64,000 nucleotides of DNA, taken from the NCBI GenBank assembly GCA_902806575.1, contig CADCXD010000006.1, forward strand, positions 372,001-436,000. The letters are read 5' to 3'. Made by a program: the position numbers and the translations under genes. The notes beneath the pieces were generated by a model that was given only the letters and a program-made list of their open reading frames with translations, was not told where the DNA came from and did no database searches. Below are positions 35,663 through 47,900 of the stretch, in pieces. The stretch's first letter is position 1. Each line of letters opens with the position of its first letter. This DNA is from Jackrogersella multiformis (taxonomy: Eukaryota > Ascomycota > Sordariomycetes > Xylariales > Hypoxylaceae).

Positions 35663-36655
35663 TCAGTTGTATGAACTCATTAATTCCGCAGGTTCCCTTT
35701 GTGCCGCCATTTCTACCGCCCTTCTCTGTTCCTCAAGCTCATAATTCGAAGGATTTTCATCCTGCTTCACCATGCCAGTACCGTCGATGGTTGGGTGTGA
35801 TTTATTATTATTTCTGTGCCTGTTCCGTCTGCCGAGTAGATAAGCTGCCACAACAATACCAATGAAGAAGAGAGCTCCAAGTGATATTCCGACGCCGAGG
35901 CCTACTTTAGTCCCGGTACTTAAACCTGATGAAGCCGTTTCAGCAGGGATAATGCTAGAGATTGTGCTAGATGCCATATTGCTTCTGCTGATATCTGCAC
36001 TTGTCGTCCTTATAATGGTAGATGTATTATTTGGCAAAGTGGTTGACGCAGCGGTCGACATGGCCCACTCGGCATCAGTTCCAGCCCTCCATACGACAAG
36101 TCCTTTTGCGAAGACCACCGCTCCAGACGTAGTAAAGATAGAAGAGGTTCCAATCGAGGTTGGCGACCCAGAAACGTACGAAAATATGTCGAGAATATAA
36201 GAACTATCGGAGGTCATGGTGGAATCACAAGCATTGGGGTCAGTGTTATCTCTAGTTCGACAGCCAAACCCGCTATTAATGCAACCGACGCTGGTTAGTT
36301 TATGTATCAACAAATTCTTGTTTCCTTTCTCTTCCACTACTTCTTTTTGTTTCATTCTCGGGGGAGCACCAAGTGTAATGGAGTCATACGTACCTGGGGC
36401 AGCACGTCGCAGCAGTCACTACGGAAGAACCCAACCCCCTACCCCAACACTACACGCATATGTGAGGCTCTGCGGACAGATGCCGGGAGAGTAGTAATAA
36501 CCATTTTGCGGGAGAAAATTTGACGGAAAGCAGTTGCTAATGGTTCCTTGCTGTAACCAATAAAAATCGCCTGTTGAAGTTGTGCCGAGATGTATGGATT
36601 GGCAATTAGTGGAACTTGGCGTGAAGGTCGTGGTGAGAGGCCCAAGGTTCGCCAT
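35663..36655 (-). pseudogene. Single-pass Ser/Thr-rich membrane protein with frameshift
   Basis: It resembles the neighbouring 33733-34586 protein in its Cys layout (CFPSNF, SPGICPQSLTYAC, CCP, GCINSGFGC) and then has a Ser/Thr-rich stalk. A clear membrane span (VGISLGALFFIGIVVAAYLLG) follows, then a basic, Asn/Glu-rich cytoplasmic tail; the architecture is like wall-sensor or mucin-like receptors. Two exons (36394-36655, 35663-36290) are indicated by a GTACGT donor and CCAG acceptor, but exon one is one base short. The frame from the ATG hits a stop at 36422, while the frame leading into TCCP needs a base added in the G-rich run near 36432-36446. Either the gene is broken, the assembly missed a base in a homopolymer, or the start lies elsewhere. 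Confidence 0.5.
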
Positions 36656-37691
36656 GTGTAATAGGAAATAATATTATGCATTGTAGAACTCATAATTCCT
36701 GAACGAACTGCCTATTATACGTCGGTTTTGAAGGATTTATCTGCCACACCGGCCATGCGTACCTTGGGAGTTGGCTGCGTGGCGTAGCCCTTCGAGACAG
36801 GCAATTTCCTCGGGTTCAGCTACTGCCTGAGAGAAGGTGTTGTGGATCTTAATTGTCGTATTCGTCAAGTAAAGAAAAAAATACATAGTGCAGACCTGAC
36901 CTCAATGAGGCTGATTTTTCGGTTCATCGCCTCCCAACCTCCTGGAGGCTAAGCGAAATAATACCAGCTCTTGGGTTTATAGACCCCAACTTGTGGCTGT
37001 CTACCTAGGACACGCCATCCATAAAAATGAAACCCGCCAAAACCCCTTATATTACCTTGCCGTCTCAAGAGTTACATATAAAACATTGGCTAAAAGTATA
37101 GGGTTATTGTGCTGCTTTGAAGGACAAGTACCTAGGTACGTAGGGACCATATATACCGTTAGCATTGAATTGAATTAGGGGTAAAAGGGGGTATGTGAGT
37201 CGTGACCTAGGAGGTACTAGGTAATAATAAATAGATAACATATATGTTAATGAGCTTTAATGCTTCTTTAACACCCTCGTGATCTAAAATAATAATAAGA
37301 AAGTGTGGGCAATCTGGGATATAGGGAATCTGGCAGAACTGTAGGATGTATTCTCTATGTACTGCTACCTGCGATTACAGCTATTCTGGGTGACAGCTTA
37401 CCTATAATAGCACTATGGGATGTAGGCAGGAACCTTTGGGGCAGGTGGGGTCCTGCAGGATTCAGTACGGGACGGGTGCCCAGTGGCTGTTGATTCAATG
37501 GATCTTAATCAAGATATGGCCGCCGGCTTTCCTTACTTCCCCACTATCGTTCCCGAAACTTAAAAAGCATTGTCATCCTACGGAAGGTACCTACCTGGTA
37601 TATGAGCGACCCGAATGAGCGACCCGAATAGTTACATGTATACTATTCAACACTAGGTATATTTAAACTCGAATTCTATTGATTACCTAGA
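36656..37691. other. Intergenic region between surface protein and nitrilase
   Basis: No gene recognised; short frames (36993-37178, 37305-37493) have no support. One CCTAGGTA motif lies near 37130. Confidence 0.5.
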
Positions 37692-38728
37692 ATGCCACCC
37701 GTTTATAAAGTCGCGCTCGTTCAAATTCATCCCAAGGTCAGTTAGTAGACATCTCCTTAAGCGAGACTGAACCTATTCCGTCACGCGTTGAACTGAGGCT
37801 CTTCCCCGCAGTCAGTCGCAAGTTTGTCGCGACCGCACTGCATTTCTTTTCTCCCGAATCGCCTTTAACCAGGTATAAACTTACTCTTATATAGCCTCTC
37901 TCACCCGCGGAGAATTTCGCCAAGGCCGAAGCTTTCATAAGAAATGCCGCTCGTGAGGGATGTCACCTAGCTGTCTTACCGGAGTACCACCTCACCTCCT
38001 GGGTTCCAGATGAGCCCAATTTTAAGGAATTGTGTGCAGATTCCGCATATTTCTTGAAGAAATACCAGCGGCTGGCTAAGGAGCTGAATATCTGCATCGT
38101 ACCGGGTACGATTGTCGAGCTAGCAGATGATTCCCTTCACAACATCGCATATTTCATTGGTTCGGATGGTGAAGTGCTAGGGCGATACCAGAAAAAGAAT
38201 CTTTGGCATCCTGAACGACGGCATCTGGTGTCGTCAGCTCACGAACCTCATGTGGCTTTTGACACACCGTTAGGACGAGTCGGGTTGTTAATATGTTGGG
38301 ACCTCGCCTTCCCCGAGGCATTCCGAGAGCTTATCTCGGACGGCGCGGATATTATATGCGTCCCTTCGTTCTGGACTATGAAGGACGTCTCGGAAGAGGG
38401 GTATGCTCTCAACTCGGATGGCGAGGCCTTGTTTTTGAATAGCACAATGGTTAGTCGCGCGTTTGAGAACACGTGCGCGGTTGTGTTTGTGAACGCGGGA
38501 GGCCCGCCAGAGAAAGGTGAGAACACGAACTTCGCAGGCTTGAGTCAAGTCAGCGTACCCCATGTAGGTGCCCTCGGGAAGATGGGGCGTTCTGAAGGAA
38601 TGTCGATTATAGACCTGGATATGAATGTCCTGAAAATAGCAGAGGGTAACTACAAGGTTAGGGAAGACATGAAGGGAGAGGGGTGGCATTATGCTTATAC
38701 GCAGATCAGGGATAGAGGCAAGCTGTAA
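37692..38728 (+). CDS. Nitrilase-superfamily carbon-nitrogen hydrolase
   Basis: A hydrolase acting on a non-peptide C-N bond: an amidase, carbamoylase or deaminated-glutathione-amidase type enzyme. Two exons (37692-37736, 37895-38728) give 292 aa. The catalytic triad is visible: Glu45 (LPEYHL), Lys115 (YQKKNLWHPERR) and Cys149 (LLICWDLAFPEAF). The first exon encodes only MPPVYKVALVQIHPK; the acceptor after TATATAG restores PLSPAENFAKAEAF. Length is normal, there is no signal peptide, and it is probably cytosolic. It is upstream of MET10 on the same strand but with 1 kb between them, so no shared unit is implied. Which of the amidase branches it belongs to cannot be told. Confidence 0.87.
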
Positions 38729-39742
38729 GTGTCGATATGTATGTTGTTTAATAAACCATCGAAGAGACTAATTTGTAACTGCCTTGATAGAGACCTTAAT
38801 AGAGACGAGATAGATACCTAGGTACGGAGTTGCCGTCGAGCACATGACACAAAACTTGGATTATGTGGGTTACCTATGTACCTAGCACTAGGTACTACGT
38901 AGTAGTGCCTACCTCATATGTAGGAATAGAATTACGGGTAGAATCACGGGTAGAAATACCGCGATCCCTGTCAATCTAAAATGTGGTTCGCTCATAATCG
39001 ATTAGGCCCCCTGGACCCTTTAGCCTCTTTAGGAATTACCGGGATCGGTCGCGGCATATAAGTGGCGCAATCTGGCGTACACCATGTACTAACCCTGTAA
39101 TGGCTTAGTGCATATTGCGTGATCGCATTCTTAGAAGACGAATTCCCATTTTCGCATTCTCGAACGCGATTTATGAACTTCTTCACGCCATCTTTTTCCT
39201 CGACACCCGCTTGTTCGCCGCCCGGTTCACCACCGAGAACCGCTAGTTGGCGAAGAAGGCAAAATGGGTTTAGGAAAAGTATGGACCGTCTTTGGTGTGG
39301 AGGTAGGTTAGCCTTCAAATTTTCTCTCCTTTTTTTAAACCCGGTTAAGAGAGTAATAATAAAGTCATTATCGTCTCTTTTCTGGGTGTCTCCTTTTTGT
39401 GCTGGCTGGTCGTGATCTAATTTGATATCTACCTGGGTATACTAGGTAATATCTTATTCCGTCTCATCTCCCCGCTCTTCGTCGAGAGAATTAGGCATTT
39501 CTGGGCTTGATCAGTAATATCTACCTAGGTATCTACCTTGGTAGTATTGTCTGTCTGATCGTCTGTTTCGAAACATAAAACTTCCAGTCGTTTGGAATTA
39601 TCTTGATCTCCGTCGAATCGCGGATCATTCTGCCTGATCTAATCTACTATATCTGTGTTTCCAGGAGGAATTCTCGAATTCCTATTCCCATTCCTATTCT
39701 CTCAAGCATCGGCTTCCCAAAAGCCCGACGCAAACAGTTAGA
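38729..39742. promoter_or_regulatory. Upstream region of MET10
   Basis: No gene is seen; frames at 38992-39415 are unsupported. It probably includes the long 5' leader of MET10. CCTAGGTA motifs lie near 38816, 38880 and 39523. No sulfur-regulator site was identified with confidence. Confidence 0.4.
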
Positions 39743-42700
39743 ATGCATTTGAAGCAATCTGAAAGTAGTGGTGGCGCTCTTGCGGACCAGATAACCATTC
39801 CGGAAACGAAGACTTCTCGCCCCGAGTTCACCAAGCAGTCCTCAACCCTGCCGTTTGGTCAACCAGTGTCCCTGTCCTCGATATCCGGTCCTACATATGT
39901 TACCGGTCAACTGCTCGTCCAGCAGATCGCCTACTCCCTGTCCGACAAGATTTTCTCCTACTCTCCCGAGACATTCGACCTCGACGTCGCCGTGAAGGCC
40001 TGGGCTGATAATGGAGACAAAAATATCTACGGATATCCCACCACTGTTGTACCCCTCCAGACTCGTTCAGGTGCTGGCGCCTTTGCCCTCGGTTATATCT
40101 TCTCGAAGGACTTCGATCTGAGCAAGAGACATATCCCTCAGACACTACTAGCACCGTCGCTTAGCTTGCGCCATCTACGCTCTACCTTGGACCAGTTGGC
40201 TTTATTATATGGAGTTGCTAGCCCTTTCGTCGCTCATATAGCCGCCACCGATTACACTTCCGATGCCGGTCTTGTTACAGAATACGGGACTGCCTTGCAA
40301 CTGTCTGAAGAACTGGGACTGGGACTTGTATCGAGTGGTTCTGCCTATGAGGCCCAGCATATCTCACTCTTCGCTACATTAATGGCTAAGATCCTGCCTA
40401 CTATTCATGTTTACGATGGCGTTCGCACGTCGCGTGAGACCTTGAGAGTCATTGACGTCTTGAGCCAAGTTGGTATTACCGACATCTTCAACAAGGTTTT
40501 AAAGGCGGCAGAGACGTTGAACAAGCGCCTCGACAACGCTGGAAAGGTCCTTGAACTTCTACGAGCCTTTAATGATGAGCTTGGTACCGACTACGAACCC
40601 TTCGAGTACGTTGGTCATGATGCTGCGGAGACTGTATATGTAGTTTTTGGCAGTGTCGAGGCCCAGCTCGCCAAGCAGGTCGTCCCTAAGCTTGCCGCTA
40701 GTGGAACAAAGATTGGAGCCGTCATTGTTAGAGTATACAGGCCATTCATCGAAGAAGCTTTTATCAAAGCTCTGCCCGCCTCCGTTCAGCACATAGCAGT
40801 TCTAGGACAAGTCGCAAATGAACCTGCCGCGTTGGACAGTTCTGTTCAATCTATACTGTACTCAGATGTTCTAACTGCAGTATCCTTCTCGACCAAATGG
40901 GCCTCAGTCCCCGCAGTTACAGATGTCAAATATCCGGCTTCTCACGCGTTTACTCCATCAAGCTTTGTTGCTGCCATCACTCAAGCTGCAAGCAAAACAT
41001 CCGTCTCTCAAATCCAGCTGCTACAGCTTGAATCTGTGCAACAGTACATATTCTGGGACACTGATGATTCTGTTGTCATTGTTGCTCCAACTATTGTTGG
41101 TGGGGTTTTGTCACGAGACTCTACTAGTAATATCTACCTAAACGAATCTCACGACAATTTGGTGCAGGGTGGTGTTGTCCGCTTCGACCTGAGGGCATCT
41201 AAGAAGACGATCGACGCCCCTTACGCAGTGGAGGGAGCCGATGTTGTTTTTGTTGGAGAAGAGAAACTGCTAAGAGAGGTGGCTGCCTCCAAGAGCGTTA
41301 AGGATCATGGTAAATTGATCCTAAAGCTACCGAATATCAAGGATGAAGAGGTGGAAAAACGACTACCCGCCACGCTTCGCCAAGATGTGCAATCTAGGAA
41401 TATCTCACTTTACATCCTAGACTCGTCTTTCTCCCCGGCTTTCGAGAACGACTTGAATTCTGCTAGATTGCTAGTTGAACTTGCTTTCCTCAAGGTCGCC
41501 CAATCCAACCTCAAGCAGGACATTCTTGAGAAGCTGGCTGTTTTAGAGGCAAACCCTCCAACTCTAGAAGAGTGCATTGATGCTCTTGACAAATGTCTTA
41601 AACAAGTTGAGGTTCTCGAATCCTGGGCCGAGACCGGCGAGGAGACAACACATAATCTTCCCCAGGTGCTCAAGACAAACAGCTTTGCAGCGTTCGAGAA
41701 ACAAGAAGCAGAACAAGAACTGCAACTCGGTAGTTGGGAGTCTGCTGCTAAGGGTCTCGTTTTTAAGGAAGCATATGCTACTGACATTACTCTACGCCCT
41801 GACCTGCCAGTCAAGACATACACTATCCACGTCAAGGAGAATCGTAGGCTCACCCCTTTGACCTACGATCGCAACATCTTCCACATTGAGTTTGATCTTG
41901 GTAACTCTGGCTTGACCTACAAGATAGGAGAGGCTCTTGGAATACACGCAGATAATGACACTGATCTGGTCCGCGAGTTCATTGAATCATACGGCTTGAA
42001 TGCCGATGGCCTCGTCCAGGTGCCGTCTAGGGAGGACATTAGCATCCTGGAGACAAGAACTGTTTACCAGTCGCTTGTACAGAACATTGACATCTTCGGA
42101 AAGCCTCCTAAGCGGTTCTACGAATCCCTAGCAGAGTTCACCACTGATGAGCTAGAAAAGAAGAAGCTCCTCTCCCTCGGCACACCAGAGGGAGCCGAAG
42201 AATTTAAACGTCGTTCAGAGGTCGACACAATCACTTTTGCCGATGTTTTTGAGGAATTCAAGTCTGCTCACCCTAGCTTCCCAGAGCTTGTCCGGCTTGT
42301 CGGACCTCTCAAGCGCCGTGAATACTCGATTGCCTCCGCTCAGGCCGTCACACCCAATGCCGTCGCTCTCATGATTGTTGTTGTGGACTGGGTTGATTCT
42401 AAAGGACGAACACGCTACGGTCAAGCAACTCGCTATCTCAGCTGCCTCCCTGTCGGAGCTACTGTCACCGCATCCGTCAAGCCTTCGGTTATGAAGTTGC
42501 CAGCACGTGACGATGCGCCCCTTATTATGGCTGGTCTTGGAACCGGATTGGCCCCCTTCAGGGCTTTCGTACAGTACCGCGCTATGCAAAAGGCACAGGG
42601 CAAAGACATCGGCGCTATCCTCTTGTACCTGGGCTCCCGTCATAAGCGCGAGGAGTACTTGTACGGCGAGGAATGGGAGGCATATATGGACGCGGGTGTC

Positions 42701-42976
42701 ATCACCCTGCTTGGTGCTGCCTTCTCTCGCGACCAGCCTCAGAAGATCTACATCCAGGACCGCATGCGCCAGACCATAAGCGACGTCATAAAGGCATACA
42801 TCGAAGAGGAGGGTTCCTTCTACCTCTGCGGCCCGACGTGGCCTGTGCCTGATGTCACCGACGTCCTCAAGGAGGCCATTGCTACAGAGGCGAAGATGAG
42901 TGGAAAGAAGGTAGATGCGACGAAAGAGATCGATCGTCTCAAGGAGGATGGACGTTACGTGCTTGAGGTCTATTAG
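39743..42976 (+). CDS. MET10: Sulfite reductase (NADPH) flavoprotein subunit
   Basis: The alpha (flavoprotein) subunit of assimilatory sulfite reductase, which moves electrons from NADPH through FAD to the MET5 hemoprotein that makes sulfide for Cys and Met. It is a single exon of 1077 aa, close to yeast Met10 (about 1035 aa). The N-terminal two thirds are a pyruvate-ferredoxin-reductase-like region. The FAD/NADP reductase part begins near residue 690: KRREYSIAS (FAD, about 857), GTGLAPFRAF (about 932), YLGSRHKREEYLYGEEW, and YLCGPTW (about 1025). It ends in an aromatic residue as in ferredoxin-NADP reductases. The ATG at 39743 is the first in frame. No defect. It is highly expressed in most fungi when sulfate is the sulfur source (known for the family). 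Confidence 0.93.
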   Translation: MHLKQSESSGGALADQITIPETKTSRPEFTKQSSTLPFGQPVSLSSISGPTYVTGQLLVQQIAYSLSDKIFSYSPETFDLDVAVKAWADNGDKNIYGYPTTVVPLQTRSGAGAFALGYIFSKDFDLSKRHIPQTLLAPSLSLRHLRSTLDQLALLYGVASPFVAHIAATDYTSDAGLVTEYGTALQLSEELGLGLVSSGSAYEAQHISLFATLMAKILPTIHVYDGVRTSRETLRVIDVLSQVGITDIFNKVLKAAETLNKRLDNAGKVLELLRAFNDELGTDYEPFEYVGHDAAETVYVVFGSVEAQLAKQVVPKLAASGTKIGAVIVRVYRPFIEEAFIKALPASVQHIAVLGQVANEPAALDSSVQSILYSDVLTAVSFSTKWASVPAVTDVKYPASHAFTPSSFVAAITQAASKTSVSQIQLLQLESVQQYIFWDTDDSVVIVAPTIVGGVLSRDSTSNIYLNESHDNLVQGGVVRFDLRASKKTIDAPYAVEGADVVFVGEEKLLREVAASKSVKDHGKLILKLPNIKDEEVEKRLPATLRQDVQSRNISLYILDSSFSPAFENDLNSARLLVELAFLKVAQSNLKQDILEKLAVLEANPPTLEECIDALDKCLKQVEVLESWAETGEETTHNLPQVLKTNSFAAFEKQEAEQELQLGSWESAAKGLVFKEAYATDITLRPDLPVKTYTIHVKENRRLTPLTYDRNIFHIEFDLGNSGLTYKIGEALGIHADNDTDLVREFIESYGLNADGLVQVPSREDISILETRTVYQSLVQNIDIFGKPPKRFYESLAEFTTDELEKKKLLSLGTPEGAEEFKRRSEVDTITFADVFEEFKSAHPSFPELVRLVGPLKRREYSIASAQAVTPNAVALMIVVVDWVDSKGRTRYGQATRYLSCLPVGATVTASVKPSVMKLPARDDAPLIMAGLGTGLAPFRAFVQYRAMQKAQGKDIGAILLYLGSRHKREEYLYGEEWEAYMDAGVITLLGAAFSRDQPQKIYIQDRMRQTISDVIKAYIEEEGSFYLCGPTWPVPDVTDVLKEAIATEAKMSGKKVDATKEIDRLKEDGRYVLEVY

Positions 42977-43832
42977 ACGGTGCTTAGGATTGGGTTATTT
43001 TCTCATTTAGCGATCTAGATCTGCTATATTGTTTGAAAGTTGCCTAGGTACATATCCACATAGATCGTGAGCAAATTCATTCACATCTACCAATTGGATT
43101 GGATGTCCTTATTCATAGATTTTGGATACTTGTCTTTTGTGGTGTTGGCTAGCACGGAATACATCAATAAAAGGTTCTTATACTTCGTATTTGTGCTATG
43201 AATTGCGATACTCCTATTTCATATGGATCTATCCCTACCTTCCTAGTCTACCTTATTATCGATATGATTGGTGGCCCATGTAGTTGGTATCCAATAGAAT
43301 ATGACTTGTGTTTCCGATTTAGTAATTAAACCTAATGGGCCTACCTATCACATTGCCATAATGTCCCAATAACAAGCGCTCAGTTACTTGGTCGAATATG
43401 ATACACAAGTAAGTCTTGTGCACTCAGTTTACTTTACCTCGTTCTATATCCTTGCTCCCAGATTGAGACGATGACGAGCTACCCAGGAAGCGTCTCGGCA
43501 ACTCCGGTAACGGAAAGCCTGGACTTCCTCCTTTACTCGACGGCGACTGTATTGACGTGAGTTTTCCAAGACCACGCAGGATCGGTTCTATGAAGACTGC
43601 TGTTCTGTCGAATCGAGTTCCTACTATCTTTCAGTGACAGGACAGCCGAGAGCTTCGTTTGAATGCATATTATTCGGGATTCTGTCTTGTGATTCAAAGA
43701 TACGAACTAGTTCAGAGCGTCGATGATTTTATTGAAGTTTCTCGTGCTAAGCCTACTCTCCAACGCGAAGAACCCTCGAGGGTGACAACTTCGCAGGCCA
43801 CAACGCTCGACTGATAAACATGGCCTCTAGAA
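42977..43832. other. Intergenic region, possible tiny gene
   Basis: A possible small plus-strand gene starts at 43471 (MTSYPGSVSATPVTESL), with a GTGAGT donor after 43560 and an acceptor near 43638, but it would encode fewer than 40 residues. I leave it uncalled. The rest holds nothing recognisable except one CCTAGGTA motif near 43042. Confidence 0.35.
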
Positions 43833-44945
43833 TCAAGACTTTTTGCTCAACGCATTGGCGGCAGTTATCTCTCTTTCCCTTTTAAACATCAACCAAGCTA
43901 GCCCAGCCCCAGGACCCGCAATCCCTTCAACTGCCAGAAGCGTGAAAACTTTCTCGGATTCGAGAGTGTAGAAGCCGAGAGCGAGCACAGATAAGAAGAC
44001 AGCTAGGTGACTGAACTGAATGAAGAGCAGGGCGGACTCGTGGATGAGAGTCGGGCCGTGTTGGACCGCGCTAGGGTTTGGCCAGTAGACTCTACTCCAG
44101 CTAAGGTCCGGGGATTCGAAGATGCGCGCGAGAACGCCGACGTGAACTACCGCGCTAATCATGCCGACGATGAAGTAAGTGATAGTAACTGGGCTAGCAA
44201 ATCCCTTGTAGAAATATCTTCCTCGAGTGATGAGAGCGCCAACTAAGTCCTGGAAGGGTCCAATAGCAAGCGGTGAGAGAAACCAAGCTACGACGCCATC
44301 CTGGATCCTGAAGGGCTCAGCACCGAGCAGCGCCGGGGCAAAAAGGGGTGCGGAGAGGACCGTGGCCCAAAGCGCCGTGAACGGCAGGGCCTGGGCCTGG
44401 TCATGAGGTAGGCTAGGGCTGTTGGACGGCCGGTTCTTAACGTAAAGACGGGAGAACGTAGGCATTATTGATGCTGCACCGAAGAAGTTCCACATGAGCT
44501 GCCAAAATGCCGGACTGTGGTACTCGGACACCCGTGTATCAGCCTCAAAGTTCGCAGACCTAGTGTGCGGAGGTGAGCAAAAAGGTAAACCTTACTATCT
44601 CAGGGGGCCCGTCTTCCTGTTCCGTCGATCCTCGACTAGTGTCATTGTGCCGCATACGACAAGAGACACGACTAAATCGGCAAGGAGAAGAAACGGCTCG
44701 TGGTTAAGCAGGTTGGGCGAATCGAGGAGGCCCCCGAAAAACACGACGAGTATGCCGAACGAGAAGTCAACCGGCCAGATCCTCGTCCAGGCTGGCTTGA
44801 GTGGTGAGCCATCCGGGAAGGTGCTTTTCCAGGATGCCACGAGCATGGCGAGAAGCGAGCCGTTCAACGTCATGACAACCCATTGCCCGACGAAGCCGAG
44901 GACCGCCAGGGTAGAGAAGGCATATAAGGGATCTATTGCTGCCAT
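43833..44945 (-). CDS. Polytopic membrane protein of unknown function
   Basis: I do not recognise the family by function. Two exons (44596-44945, 43833-44514) give 343 aa. About eight hydrophobic helices are visible: LAVLGFVGQWVVMTLNG, VDFSFGILVVFFGGLL, LLLADLVVSLVVC in exon one; FWQLMWNFFGAASI, WATVLSAPLFAPALLG, ITYFIVGMISAVVHVGVL, LAVFLSVLALGFYTL and VFTLLAVEGIAGPGAGLAWL in exon two. The tail is basic. The donor is GTAAGG at 44594-44595; the acceptor at 44515-44516 is the one that avoids a TAG at the join. A closer acceptor (near 44565) would create a stop. Such proteins occur in many ascomycetes, some beside metabolite genes, but nothing here supports such a role. Confidence 0.65.
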
Positions 44946-47900
44946 GATGAACTTGGGGGGGAGACTTAGCTTCAGGCTGATTTAACAGAGAGCGATGTGA
45001 AGTTGAAAGCTAACACAGATGGAAGATAATGTAGTCGAGGAATCATCATCCTTTTAAGGAGGATTCATTGCGGTTCGCCATGGCATCCCCTGGGCTGGTC
45101 GTCGCTGAAACCCCTGCCAAAACTCAGCATCACAAAACACCTTTGGTTCGCGGTTCGCGTTGAAATCGTGCTCGATGACTTACCCACTTTAAGAAGAAGT
45201 TGTTGGTTAAAGTGAAGCTTCACTTTTGGAATTATTATTTCTAACTAAGGTACCTAGATTAGTAATGTTGATCATAGCCGAGTGCACTCGTCAGTGTCAA
45301 GGGGTTCAAAACACGGTTCATACAGTGGCCCAAGTGACTTGGGTAATGTTCGTGGTTTAAAATGGTAAAATCCGACAGATCCTCGAGTGGTATACTCTCC
45401 CATGATTATATAATCAACGGCCAAAATACGTCTCAGTTACCTAAACAACTACTCAAAGGGATATGAAATATATGGTATAAAATCGCGTTATCACTACGAC
45501 TTACACACTGTCTGTATTTTCACTAACGCCCTTCTGTAGATAGGTCTACTACCATTTTAAAACTTTGCTTAACTCAAATTCTAATTGGGTCTGATTCCAT
45601 CTGGTATATACGACGTACGTGAGGCTATCTCGCGCTTCAGGACATAAGAACCTTAGCCATTTCTTCCTGTTAAGTCCGAAAGGGTCTGTCTAGGTCCCCC
45701 TCCCACTTAGCAGAAGTTATCGAAGATCTTGACGGACATAAAATAAGCTGAGCTTGTAGCTATTACCTTAATCCATATGGATGTTAACTTGACCTCGGTT
45801 AGAAAGGAGTTAGATTAAATCGAGACCGTAGTGATTACACTAAAAGCATCGTCTTGAGAGTTATCCTCTAAGTTACCTATTTAAGGAATTAATTAGTGTT
45901 ATAGTTGGCGATGGGTGATCATTAGGTAAGCATGGGATAGCTGTTTGGACAGTGCAAGACAGTGCCATTAACACATAATCTAATTAATCTGACCATATTC
46001 TGCTCGGTCAGGCGAAATGGCGATGTGGAAGTCGACATTGGATGATTCTCCCCAAGGTAAAATACGAATTTCTGCGATGTAAAGCTACCTCTAAGGCAGC
46101 TAAAGCTTCACTTTGACCGAAGATTATTAATAGGTATATTATCGAGAGGTACCTCTCTTCCAAGTTTCTACATGTGATGTCACGATACCTTCCTGATCCT
46201 AACCCATTCTGGTAGCCCAATAGCCAGATAGCCTACACTAGACCCCAGAGAACGTGCGCTTTTAAGGTTAATTATTAGTGTCGCCTTTCCAAGCTTTCGA
46301 GCGCTTAGACTCTATCGAGATGTGCTATTATTAGAGATACTCTAGGACTTAATAGTGTTAGTAAGTATAAAGAGTAAAAACACAGAATCATGCCTCATAC
46401 GTTTAACATAAGAGACCAAGGTAAATATGGAATTCCAACGTATGCGAAAGTAAGACAATCACGAGGACTACAGTAGCTGAATAGTAAGATAATTTATCGT
46501 TAATCAGGTCTCGATTCTAGACCTCAGCACTGCGCCGCAAACATTAACAAGACGTTATATTATATGCATTCCTGGACACCTGGGCACCTTAGCTAAAATA
46601 CGACGGGATAGCAGTGCCGACCCTACGGGTATAAACAAGACAAGCTATCCTCCAGCCCTGAAAGGATCATCAAGCATCATTCTGACAATGGCCAGGCACG
46701 TAACAACTAATGATTGGGTAGACGTCCCGCAAACGGTGTTTAGGTACCAATCGCTGCTTGCCTCGTGAGGATTCAAAGGCCTGTAAAGATAGTGTCGAAG
46801 ATCGGACTTGGTGGTAGAATGCGGTATAGCCTGAGCTGATCAAGCTGATGTCAGGAAATAGTCGATATAACCCCGCGCTCCCTCAATCAAGGAATTGAGG
46901 GAAATATTACCCGCCTCTACTCTCATCAAGGAGTGAGTACAGATGCATATTTCACCGAGTGCCCTGGGACAAGGTGTATGGATTTGCCTTGCCTCTCGAC
47001 TTCGAATAAGTCTTGGGAAAAGTAAGAAATTTAGGAGGCGGGAGCTTGCCGTACCTATTTACATAAGAGTTTCCGATTTCTAGCCACAGCGGCGTAAGCC
47101 ATGCAGCATTTTACAGTGGATATTATGTAGGTGCCGTGTGGCGTGGTTGGCTCGATCTCGCATTCTCTTGATAAAACTGATGATTGGCTGTTGGGGGCCA
47201 GAATACTACTCGGCAACGCAAATTCGCGCAAATCATAACCCAACTCGGGAGGAGGAACTACATACGGAATAGAAGAGGTAGACAATCTATCGTCGACCGA
47301 CCGCTGCTCTTTAAGGCTACAATTCTTACACGGAACGTGGCAATCGTTGACTCAATACTACCTTCTGTATATTGCCGGCTATCATGCTTAGCCAGTTTAA
47401 TCCGCACATGGACTGCAACGACTATGCATTCTGACTTGCTTCATCACTTCGTCATCGTCACATAGTATAATTCGTGGCTCGTCGATTCGTCGATGCGACC
47501 ACCAGACCGATTATGCCCTCTCAAGTGCAACCCTCTTCCGCCGAAACTAGTATATGCCTTGAATAACGGAGGGAGGAAGACAGAGAGAGAGAGAGTCTGG
47601 CCAATATGATCACTCGAGCATTCTAACCTATCCTCCACACCTATAAGCACGAGTTCTTGGCAGTCCAGTAAGCCCGCGGCATCAGAGTGTTTTATAAAAA
47701 GGCATAGCCCGGCGATGGGACTGCATGATGCTACCCTACTACATCTCAGCTGGACCGTAGCGCTGACTCAACCAGCTCCGGTTCCAGGCTTTTTATCCAC
47801 TTACCACGCTGCTATCCATGCAGGTCGACCGGCCGGCCACGCATCCTGCACCGAGGTAGCACCACTCAGAGCAGAGAAGAATTGATGGAAGCCTTAGGTA

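Noticed and set aside
41410..42643. Antisense frames over MET10 (41410-41853, 42215-42643)
   Set aside because: They are shadows of a strongly conserved gene on the plus strand.
43471..43660. Small two-exon plus-strand gene starting MTSYPGSVS
   Set aside because: Under 40 residues with no similarity that I can name; left as a note in the spacer.
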